Origin: Acidimicrobiia bacterium
GTDB lineage: Bacteria; Actinomycetota; Acidimicrobiia; IMCC26256; DASPTH01
DNA length: 47,763 nucleotides
Direction: 5' to 3'
NCBI GenBank assembly: GCA_040880805.1
Contig: JBBDHW010000024.1
Span: 3,852-51,614, forward strand
Below, one piece after another: positions 41,815 to 47,763 of this stretch. Numbering within the stretch: the first letter of the stretch is position 1; each line of letters starts with the position of its first letter. The position numbers and the translations under genes were made by a program. The notes under the pieces are model-generated. The model saw only the letters and a program-made list of their open reading frames with translations, was not told the DNA's origin and did not search any database.

Positions 41815-43353
41815 GTGAAGGTTCCGCTGACCGTTTCCGACTTCCTCGAACGGGCCGAGCTCGTCTACGGACGCCGGGTCGGCGTGGTCGACGAGCCCGA
41901 TCAGCCCGCCGAGTCCTGGGGCGAGCTCACCTACGCGCAGATGGCCGAGCGGGCGCGGGCGCAGGCGGCGGGACTCGACCATCTCGGTGTCGCGCAGGGC
42001 GAACGCGTCGCGATGGTCACGCAGAACGCGGCGCGTCTCCTCACGAGCTTCTGGGGCGTGAGCGGCTACGGCCGCGTGCTGGTGCCGATCAACTTCCGCC
42101 TCAACGCCGACGAGGTGGGGTACATCGTGGAGCACTCGGGCGCATCGGTGCTCCTCGTCGACCCCGAGCTCGACGACGCACTCCGCGACGTCACCGCGAA
42201 ACATCGCTTCGCGATCGGCGCCGAAGCCGACGCCGAGCTCCTCGCGTTCGACACCGAGCCCGAGCCGTGGGACGAGCCCGACGAGGATGCCACCGCCACC
42301 ATCAATTACACGAGCGGTACGACGGCGCGTCCGAAAGGTGTGGAGCTCACGCACCGCAACATCTGGATCAACGCGGCCACCTTCGGCTGGCAGGCCGGCG
42401 TGAGTGATCGCGACGTGTACCTCCACACGCTCCCGATGTTCCACTGCAACGGGTGGGGCATGACGTACGCCGTCACCGGGATGGGCGCGAAGCACATCGT
42501 GCTGCGCAAGGTCGACGGCACGGAGATCCTCCGGCGCGTCGAGCAGCACGGCGTCACGCTCATGTGTGGCGCGCCCGCGGTCGCCAACGCGGTGCTCGAC
42601 GCGGCCTCGACGTGGGACGGTCCGATCCCGGGTCGCGACCGCGTGCGCATGATCATGGCCGGCGCGCCGCCGCCGACCCGCACGATCGAGCGCGTCGAGA
42701 GCGAGCTCGGCTGGGAGTTCGGCCAGATCTACGGGCTCACCGAAACGTCGCCGCTCCTCACGATGAACCGCCGTCGCGCCGAGTACGACGATCTCGATCC
42801 CACCGAGCGTGCACGTCGCCTCGGTCGTGCTGGCGCGCCCGCGCTGGGGGTGCAGATGCGCGTCGACGGTCAGGGCGAAGTGCTGGCGCGCAGCAACGTG
42901 GTGCTCGAGGGCTACTGGCAACAGCCGGAGGCAAGCGCCGAGGCGATCGTCGACGGGTGGTTCCACACCGGCGACGGCGGCACGTTCGACGACGACGGCT
43001 ACCTCACGATCTCCGATCGCAAGAAGGACGTGATCATCAGCGGCGGCGAGAACGTGTCGTCGATCGAGGTCGAGGACGTGCTCTGCTCGCATGCCGCGGT
43101 CGCCGAAGCGGCCGTGATCGGCGTACCCGACGAGAAATGGGGCGAGACGGTGAAGGCGCTCGTGGTGCTCGCACCCGGCGCGAGCGCGACCGAAGACGAC
43201 CTGATCGAGCACTGTCGCGGCCGGCTCGCCCACTTCAAGTGCCCGACGTCGGTGGAATTGCGCGACGCGTTGACGCGTACCGCCACCGGCAAGCTCCAGA
43301 AGTTCAAACTGCGCGCCCCCTACTGGGAGGGCAAAGAACGCCAGGTCGGCTGA
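41815..43353 (+). CDS. AMP-dependent acyl-CoA synthetase/ligase
   Basis: A 512-residue ANL-superfamily enzyme that activates a carboxylic acid with ATP and joins it to CoA. The P-loop-like 'INYTSGTTARPKGVELTHRN' (about 162-181), 'YGLTETSPLL', 'GWFHTGDGGTFDDDGYLTISDRKKDVIISGGENVSS' motif region and the C-terminal catalytic Lys in 'TATGKLQKF' are intact. Length and order fit medium- or long-chain fatty-acyl-CoA ligases. GTG 41815 is the start, with a modest GGGGGT site. It is a single gene followed by the hairpin at 43365. The chain length preference cannot be told. Confidence 0.88.
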   Translation: MKVPLTVSDFLERAELVYGRRVGVVDEPDQPAESWGELTYAQMAERARAQAAGLDHLGVAQGERVAMVTQNAARLLTSFWGVSGYGRVLVPINFRLNADEVGYIVEHSGASVLLVDPELDDALRDVTAKHRFAIGAEADAELLAFDTEPEPWDEPDEDATATINYTSGTTARPKGVELTHRNIWINAATFGWQAGVSDRDVYLHTLPMFHCNGWGMTYAVTGMGAKHIVLRKVDGTEILRRVEQHGVTLMCGAPAVANAVLDAASTWDGPIPGRDRVRMIMAGAPPPTRTIERVESELGWEFGQIYGLTETSPLLTMNRRRAEYDDLDPTERARRLGRAGAPALGVQMRVDGQGEVLARSNVVLEGYWQQPEASAEAIVDGWFHTGDGGTFDDDGYLTISDRKKDVIISGGENVSSIEVEDVLCSHAAVAEAAVIGVPDEKWGETVKALVVLAPGASATEDDLIEHCRGRLAHFKCPTSVELRDALTRTATGKLQKFKLRAPYWEGKERQVG

Positions 43354-43364
43354 CCCAGACATCG

Positions 43365-43411
43365 AACCTGCGTCGTTCAAGGTCGTAGAGCGCCCACGAA
43401 CGACGCAGGTT
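43365..43411. repeat. Inverted repeat downstream of the acyl-CoA ligase gene
   Basis: AACCTGCGTCGTTC (43365-43378) pairs perfectly with GAACGACGCAGGTT (43398-43411) across a 19-base loop; a flanking G-T and C-G pair extend the stem. It lies 12 bases after the stop and may end transcription. The loop begins AAGGTCGTAGAGCGC, close to the inner part of the hairpin at 7331-7379, while the arms are unrelated. Confidence 0.8.
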
Positions 43412-43524
43412 TGCGTGCTCGACGGGCCCGCGTGCCATTCGTCGACAGGGGGAAGGCTCCCGAGCCCACACCGACGGCACCGGTCCCGCCGCCGATCGGT
43501 TGGGGCCTGGGGCCGCGACGGTGA

Positions 43525-43860
43525 TCCGCCAAGCACGTGGTGGCGGTACGCCAGAACCTCCGGTTACTCGTCGACGCGAACGGCGCGTTCGTGTGGGCGG
43601 GCGGCCGGCTCACACCCGCCGATCTCGCGAACTCGATCATTGCAACGGGCGCGGTGCGCGCGATGGAGATGGACATCAACCCCGACTGGGTGCACTTCAA
43701 CTCGTACGACGTCGCGCCCGACGGATCGGTGAGCGGCAACGGACTGTTCGGTGCGACCGGCGCGAATCGCTACCTGCGTCCCGACGCGCGCGACTTCGTC
43801 GCGGTGATGGTGCGCGGGACGGTGATTCCCGCGCGACGGCGAAGCTCGGGAACGGCCCGA
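43525..43860 (+). pseudogene. Remnant of a phosphodiester-glycosidase (NAGPA/DUF2233-like) gene
   Basis: The frame reads 'VRQNLRLLVDANGAFVW', 'LANSIIATGAVRAMEMDINPDWVHFNSYDV' and 'RYLRPDARDFVAVMVRG', which match only the C-terminal part of actinobacterial phosphodiester glycosidase-like proteins. An in-frame TGA at 43522-43524 cuts the frame, and the bases before it carry, in a different frame, a Pro/Thr-rich linker-like piece ('APEPTPTAPVPPP'). The catalytic N-terminal part is missing. It therefore looks like a deleted and frameshifted relic. It is convergent with the amidase gene. The exact ends are arbitrary. Confidence 0.55.
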
Positions 43861-45081
43861 TCAAGGGCGAGGCGCGCGGGGGTTAGGCAACACGCTCGCG
43901 AGCCACGCTGCACAGGCGAGCAGGAGCGCGTCGCCGCCGTAACGGCCGACGAGCTGCACGCCGACGGGGAGCCCCGTCGATCCGGTGAGGCCGGGTATCG
44001 CGATCGCCGGCCATCCGAGCAAGGTCCACAGGCGCGCGAAGCGTGGGTCGCCGGTGGAGCCGAGACCTTCCGGCGCCTCGCCCGACGCGGCGAGCGTGAG
44101 GAGCACGTCGGCGTCGCCGAACAGGTCGCTATACGCGGCGCGCGCGGTGGCGGCGCGTGCGAGCACCCGGTCGTAGTGCGCGGGGTCGATTTCGTCGCCC
44201 CGCTCGAGGATGCGTTGCAGACTCGCCGACACGCGCCCACGTTGGGTGTTCCACTCCCACGCGAGCGAGCGCACCGCCTCGTACGACATCACGATCGGCT
44301 GGTCGCTCGCGAGGCCGTCGAACATGGCGGGCAGCGCGGCATCCGTGATGGTCGCGCCCGCGTCGGCAGCAGCGCGCGCCGCATGCTCGACCGCGTCACG
44401 GGCGTCGCTCGTCGCGTCGAGCCAGTGCTCGGTACGGATGACGGCGATGCGCGGCGCCGCGCCGAGTTGCGGTGCGGGAGTGCGACCGGTGAGCACGACG
44501 CGAACCCGGTCGAGCAGCGCGACGTCGCGCGCGGACCAGCCGACGGTGTCGAGCGACGGGGCGAAGGGTTTCACGCCTGCAGTGGTGACGGTGCCGAACG
44601 TGGGCTTGAAGCCGAACACGCCGCAGAAGCTCGCGGGCCGGATCACCGAGCCGGCGGTCTGCGTGCCGAGCGCGACGTGGACCATGCCGGTGGCGACCGC
44701 AGCCGCCGACCCGCTCGACGACCCACCGGGCGTGTGCGTGGTGCGGTGCGGGTTGGTGGTGGGGCCGGGTTCGAACACCGCGAACTCGGTGGTGACTGTC
44801 TTGCCGAGCGCGACCGCGCCCGCGGCGCGCAACTGCGCGACGACCCCGGCGTCGCCGCGCGGCCGGTGCCCGGCGTAGATGGGGGATCCGTACTCGGTGG
44901 GCTGGTCGGCGGTGTCGAAGATGTCCTTCACGCCCAGCACGACGCCCGACAGTGGTCCGGTCGGCACGGCCTTCGCCTCGGCGCGCGCGCGTGCAGGATC
45001 GAGGTACGCCCACGCGTGCACGGTGGGCTCCCACTCGTCGACCGTCGCGAGGGAACGCTCGACCGCGTCGAGCGCGGTCAC
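43861..45081 (-). CDS. Amidase-signature family amidohydrolase
   Basis: A 406-residue enzyme that hydrolyses a carboxamide. The Ser-cisSer-Lys triad is visible: Lys in 'GVVLGVKDIFDTADQPT', cis-Ser in 'HTPGGSSSGSAAAVA', and the nucleophile Ser in 'LGTQTAGSVIRPASFCG'. The protein is shorter than GatA (about 480), lacks the usual longer C-terminus, and no gatB or gatC is adjacent, so it is not the tRNA amidotransferase subunit. GTG 45081 overlaps the stop of the DUF4333 gene (GTGA), so the two are co-translated. The substrate is unknown. Confidence 0.85.
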   Translation of the reverse strand: MTALDAVERSLATVDEWEPTVHAWAYLDPARARAEAKAVPTGPLSGVVLGVKDIFDTADQPTEYGSPIYAGHRPRGDAGVVAQLRAAGAVALGKTVTTEFAVFEPGPTTNPHRTTHTPGGSSSGSAAAVATGMVHVALGTQTAGSVIRPASFCGVFGFKPTFGTVTTAGVKPFAPSLDTVGWSARDVALLDRVRVVLTGRTPAPQLGAAPRIAVIRTEHWLDATSDARDAVEHAARAAADAGATITDAALPAMFDGLASDQPIVMSYEAVRSLAWEWNTQRGRVSASLQRILERGDEIDPAHYDRVLARAATARAAYSDLFGDADVLLTLAASGEAPEGLGSTGDPRFARLWTLLGWPAIAIPGLTGSTGLPVGVQLVGRYGGDALLLACAAWLASVLPNPRAPRP

Positions 45082-45572
45082 ACCACGCCGGTGATCGTCA
45101 CGTTCCCCGCGGAGTCGCGCACGGTGAGCTGCACGTCGCGCGCCGAGCCGTCGGCGATGATCGCGCGGCAGGTGAGCTGCTGCGCGGGCCGCAGCACCAG
45201 CCAGGTCGTCGTACCACAGGAGACGGTGGCGGGGAGCGACGCGTTGGCGGCGACGAACTCCTCGAGCGACTGCTTCGTGAGGACGGCCTGTGTGGTCTCG
45301 AAGCTCACGGTGCCGCGACGGCCGGCTTGGGTCGCGTCGACCTCGAGGAAGGTCCCCGGGAGCTGCACCGTGCAGGTGAAGCGTGTGCCGGCCTTCTTCG
45401 CGATGCCGTCCGGGCAGGCGACGTTGCCGAACGCGAGGCCGGGGTAGGTGGCCGTGACCTGCCGCGCGATCTCGCGCCGTACCGCCCGCGGGTTCAGCGT
45501 GGCGGCATGGGCAACGCCTGTGAGGGCGACTACCCACGTCGCCATCACAATTCTGGCCGCCGCTCTACGCAC
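45078..45572 (-). CDS. Secreted DUF4333 domain protein
   Basis: A 164-residue exported protein. A signal peptide (about 1-24: Arg-rich start, hydrophobic 'IVMATWVVALTGVAHA', Ala-x-Ala cleavage site) precedes a domain with four Cys. 'NVACPDGIAKKAGTRFTCTV' with the CP...FxC pattern is typical of DUF4333, found in actinobacterial envelope proteins. A second Cys pair ('VSCG', 'LTCRA') lies in the C-terminal half. The function is unknown. It is encoded upstream of and overlapping the amidase gene, and divergent from 45603. Confidence 0.7.
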   Translation of the reverse strand: MRRAAARIVMATWVVALTGVAHAATLNPRAVRREIARQVTATYPGLAFGNVACPDGIAKKAGTRFTCTVQLPGTFLEVDATQAGRRGTVSFETTQAVLTKQSLEEFVAANASLPATVSCGTTTWLVLRPAQQLTCRAIIADGSARDVQLTVRDSAGNVTITGVV

Positions 45573-45590
45573 CGCCGCAGACTAGGCCCC

Positions 45591-45596
45591 TACCAT
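45591..45596 (+). promoter_or_regulatory. Possible -10 element of a leaderless gene
   Basis: TACCAT fits TANNNT and places the transcription start at about 45603, the GTG start codon itself. No ribosome site is seen upstream, which supports leaderless translation. No -35 is apparent. Confidence 0.3.
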
Positions 45597-45602
45597 TCCG
45601 TG

Positions 45603-46325
45603 GTGACCTCGCCAGGACGGACGTCTCAGGGGAAGACCATCGTGCCGAAGGCGCAGCCGGTACCGGCGGCGCCACCGAACGCGGGCGAGGTGCTGCGCCA
45701 TGGTGCCCAGGTGGGGTTGGGCGCGCTCGGCTTGGCGCGCAATGCCATCGGGAGCATGCTGAACCGGGCGCCGACGGCCCGAACTCGAGTGCCGTCGCCG
45801 CCCGGCACGGTCGACCTCGTTCCGGGTGCGATCCTCGGTCTGGCGATCGTGGCCGAGCGGCGGGCCCGCGTGCTCGCCGACACCATCGCGTCGGGTGCGA
45901 TGAGCGCGGCGGGGGTTGCGACCCGCCCCCGGGTCGTGCAGCGCGCGCTCCGGCCGCTCGAGGACCAGATCTGGCGGTTGCACGAGCTGGCGCGACGCGA
46001 GCAGGCCCGGAACCAGGGGGAAGCCGCCATGGCGATCCCCGTGATCATCCAGCAGATCACCGAGAACGTCATCGCCCAACTCGACCTCGAGCGCATCGTG
46101 CAGCAGATCCCGATGGGCGACATCGTGGGCGCGGTCGACATCGAGGCAATCGTCGCCCGCATCGACCTCGTCGGCGTGATCCGCGAGTCGACGTCGAACA
46201 TCACGACGGAAGCGGTCGACGCGTTGCGCGACCAGGGGATGGCACTCGACGCGTTCGCGGCGCGCGTCGTGGACGGGTTGCTGTTCCGCAAGCGGCCACG
46301 AAAGCTCGACGTCGGCGCTTCGTGA
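45603..46325 (+). CDS. Hypothetical protein linked to an RDD membrane protein
   Basis: A 240-residue protein without clear signal peptide. A Pro/Ala-rich start is followed by amphipathic helical stretches ('VLRHGAQVGLGALGLARNAIGSML') and a middle part 'AIVAERRARVLADTIASGAMSAAG'. The C-terminal half has repeats of the type 'LDLERIVQQIPMGDIVGAVDIEAIVARIDLVGVI', suggesting short tandem helical units of about 12 residues. I do not recognise a named domain. GTG 45603 or 45600 is the start; there is no Shine-Dalgarno site. It overlaps the RDD gene by GTGA, so the two products may act together at the membrane. Confidence 0.6.
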   Translation: MTSPGRTSQGKTIVPKAQPVPAAPPNAGEVLRHGAQVGLGALGLARNAIGSMLNRAPTARTRVPSPPGTVDLVPGAILGLAIVAERRARVLADTIASGAMSAAGVATRPRVVQRALRPLEDQIWRLHELARREQARNQGEAAMAIPVIIQQITENVIAQLDLERIVQQIPMGDIVGAVDIEAIVARIDLVGVIRESTSNITTEAVDALRDQGMALDAFAARVVDGLLFRKRPRKLDVGAS

Positions 46326-46807
46326 AGACCGAGCGTTCGCGCGCCAGCACGTTGCAGGGCCAGAGGGCCGGGTTCGTGTCGCGCGTCACGGCCGCTGCCA
46401 TCGACGTCGGCATCGTGTTCAGCGCGTTCTTCGCGGCGCTGGCGGGCTTCGCGGTCGTGCGCTACCTCCTCACGAACGACCCGCTCGATCTTCCCGACCC
46501 GGGCGCGGTGTGGAGTGGCGTGGGCATGTTCGTGATCCTCGTGTTGGTCCTGACCGTCGCCTGGGCGGGGTCGGGGCGCACGCTCGGCGACACCGCCGTC
46601 GGACTGCGCGTCGTCACCGAATCGGGCGAGGAGCTCCGATGGCGCCGTGCGCTCGTGCGTGCGCTCGTCGTCGTGTTCCTGCCGGTGATCAGCATGGCGT
46701 GGATCCTTTTGAGCCGGAAGAACGCGGGATTGCACGACCTCGCGTGCCGGACAACGGTGATCTACGACTGGCGCGCACGTTCGATAGATTCCCGACCTCG
46801 CGAATAG
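46322..46807 (+). CDS. RDD family membrane protein
   Basis: A 161-residue integral membrane protein of the RDD family. The first helix region contains 'GFVSRVTAAAIDVGIVFSAFFAALAGF', where the Arg and Asp positions give the family its name. A second helix ('VGMFVILVLVLTVAWAG') is followed by 'GRTLGDTAVGLRVVTESGEELRWRRALVRAL' and a last helix, then 'NAGLHDLACRTTVIYDW' with the final conserved Asp. Some RDD proteins are sodium/proton antiporters, but for most the role is unknown. It is co-translated with the preceding gene; cysD follows 11 bases later but probably has its own promoter. Confidence 0.8.
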   Translation: MKTERSRASTLQGQRAGFVSRVTAAAIDVGIVFSAFFAALAGFAVVRYLLTNDPLDLPDPGAVWSGVGMFVILVLVLTVAWAGSGRTLGDTAVGLRVVTESGEELRWRRALVRALVVVFLPVISMAWILLSRKNAGLHDLACRTTVIYDWRARSIDSRPRE

Positions 46808-46810
46808 GAT
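46805..46810 (+). promoter_or_regulatory. Possible -10 element of cysD
   Basis: TAGGAT fits TANNNT and ends 8 bases before the GTG start of cysD. The same bases include AGGA, which could instead serve as a weak ribosome site at a spacing of 9. Either a leaderless transcript or read-through from the RDD gene is possible. Confidence 0.3.
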
Positions 46811-46818
46811 TTTCCGCC

Positions 46819-47724
46819 GTGCCCACGCAGCTCTCGCATCTGGACGCGCTCGAGGCGGAGTCCATCCACATCATGCGGGAGGTCGCGGCCGAGTTCGAGA
46901 AGCCGGTCCTCCTCTTCTCGGGCGGCAAGGACTCGGCGGTGATGCTGCGGCTGGCCGAGAAGGCGTTCTGGCCGGCTCGCATCCCGTTCCCGGTGATGCA
47001 CGTCGACACCGGTCACAACTTCGACGAGGTGCTCGAGTTCCGCGACCGGCGGGTTGCCGAGCTCGGCGTGCAGCTCGTGGTGGCCTCGGTGCAGGCGTCG
47101 ATCGACGCCGGACGCGTGGTCGAGGAGACCGGGCCGCGGGCGAGCCGCAATCGCCTCCAGACCGTCACCTTGCTCGACGCGATCACCGAGCACGGCTACG
47201 ACGCGGTGTTCGGCGGCGGACGGCGTGACGAGGAGAAGGCGCGCGCCAAGGAGCGGGTCTACTCGTTCCGTGACGACTTCGGGCAATGGGACCCGAAGAA
47301 CCAGCGGCCCGAGCTGTGGAACCTCTACAACGGGCGTCACCGCAAGGGCGAGCACATCCGCGTGTTCCCGATCTCGAACTGGACCGAGCTCGACGTGTGG
47401 CAGTACGTCGCGGCGGACGGCGTCGAGCTGCCGCCGATCTACTACGCGCACCGGCGCGAGGTGTTCCGGCGCGACGGCATGTGGCTCGCGGTGTCGCCCT
47501 ACGTCACGCTGATGGACGGCGAAGAGCCGGTGGAGATGATGGTGCGGTACCGCACGGTCGGCGACGCGTCGTGCACGGGCGCGGTGGAGTCCTCCGCGAT
47601 CGCGATCCACGACGTGATCGCAGAGATCGCGGCCTCGCGCATCACCGAGCGTGGCGAGACGCGCGCCGACGACAAGTTCGCCGAAGCCGCGATGGAAGAC
47701 CGCAAACGCGAAGGGTATTTCTGA
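46819..47724 (+). CDS. cysD: Sulfate adenylyltransferase subunit 2
   Basis: A 301-residue ATP-pyrophosphatase-type enzyme, the normal length for CysD. It makes adenylyl sulfate from sulfate and ATP together with the GTPase CysN. The PP-loop 'LLFSGGKDSAVMLRLAEKAF', 'PVMHVDTGHNFDEVLEFRD', 'GGGRRDEEKARAKER' and 'FPISNWTELDVWQYVA' are all conserved. The C-terminal 'ERGETRADDKFAEAAMEDRKREGYF' region is typical. GTG 46819 begins the family-standard N-terminus ('LSHLDALEAESIHIMREVAAEF'). Its TGA overlaps the ATG of the next gene, as expected for a cysDN operon. Confidence 0.95.
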   Translation: MPTQLSHLDALEAESIHIMREVAAEFEKPVLLFSGGKDSAVMLRLAEKAFWPARIPFPVMHVDTGHNFDEVLEFRDRRVAELGVQLVVASVQASIDAGRVVEETGPRASRNRLQTVTLLDAITEHGYDAVFGGGRRDEEKARAKERVYSFRDDFGQWDPKNQRPELWNLYNGRHRKGEHIRVFPISNWTELDVWQYVAADGVELPPIYYAHRREVFRRDGMWLAVSPYVTLMDGEEPVEMMVRYRTVGDASCTGAVESSAIAIHDVIAEIAASRITERGETRADDKFAEAAMEDRKREGYF

Positions 47725-47763
47725 TGCCAGAGGCGAGCGCCCGCGGCGCAGGTACCCTGCGCC
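47724..47763 (+). CDS. cysN: Start of sulfate adenylyltransferase subunit 1 (3' partial)
   Basis: The first 13 codons of a gene whose ATG overlaps the cysD stop (TGATG). The visible residues are MPEASARGAGTLR, which fits the short tail before the GTPase P-loop in CysN. The identification rests on position after cysD, because the window ends before any GTPase motif. Confidence 0.6.
   Translation, partial: MPEASARGAGTLR

Noticed and set aside
43870-45447. Continuation of the plus-strand frame beyond the phosphodiester-glycosidase remnant
   Set aside because: It runs opposite the amidase and DUF4333 genes, and the family-like sequence stops near 43835.

Overview
The window is one continuous piece of very GC-rich bacterial DNA. 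Dense gene packing, many GTG starts, four-base ATGA/GTGA overlaps between consecutive genes, a sortase-E-like LAxTG surface protein and several apparently leaderless starts all suggest an actinobacterium. An Acidimicrobiia-like lineage is my best guess from protein style, but there is no rRNA or marker gene to prove it. I found no tRNA, rRNA, CRISPR array, transposase or integrase.

Layout. Positions 1-8.1 kb hold general genes: the 3' part of a DUF11-repeat surface protein, an orphan prepilin-peptidase N-terminal module, two small conserved genes, an atypical LuxR-type response regulator, a PAP2 phosphatase, a large phosphatase-like membrane protein and small DUF proteins. Positions 8.2-40.8 kb are a surface or exopolysaccharide locus in four transcription blocks. 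Block A (minus, 19.26 to 8.17 kb) runs ECF sigma factor, partner protein, PAP2-GT4 fusion, AsnB-type amidotransferase, two-domain dehydrogenase, heparinase II/III-like protein and the initiating polyprenyl-phosphate sugar transferase. Block B (plus, 19.5-23.9 kb) encodes two Wzz-like chain-length proteins with degenerate kinase-like tails and an O-antigen-ligase/Wzy-like polymerase. Block C (minus, 38.1 to 23.96 kb) is a 13-gene sugar-nucleotide and transferase operon. Block D (plus, 38.3-40.8 kb) encodes a Wzx-like flippase and a GT4 glycosyltransferase. Positions 40.8-47.8 kb return to general metabolism: a coiled-coil protein, an acyl-CoA ligase, a phosphodiester-glycosidase remnant, an amidase, a DUF4333 lipoprotein-like protein, an RDD protein and the start of the sulfate-activation genes cysD-cysN.

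How the polysaccharide genes may work together (inference). The sugar transferase loads the first sugar on undecaprenyl phosphate, the four glycosyltransferase domains extend the unit, Wzx flips it, Wzy polymerises it and the paired Wzz-like proteins set the length. Block C appears to make an unusual sugar: sedoheptulose-7-phosphate isomerase, heptose kinase and heptose bisphosphate phosphatase are all present, but the usual guanylyltransferase is not. The only nucleotidyltransferase in view is of the CTP-dependent RfbF type. Two zinc-binding C-methyltransferase-type proteins (one fused to a 3-hydroxyisobutyrate-dehydrogenase-like domain), a PIG-L deacetylase, an RmlC-type epimerase, two SDR enzymes and a pyruvyltransferase fused to a GT2 suggest a heavily modified, possibly pyruvylated, heptose-containing glycan.

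The most notable points are three multi-domain fusions in one locus, the heptose route with a substituted nucleotidyltransferase, a methyltransferase-like gene broken by both a frameshift and an in-frame stop, and two intergenic hairpins with different arms but a similar core.
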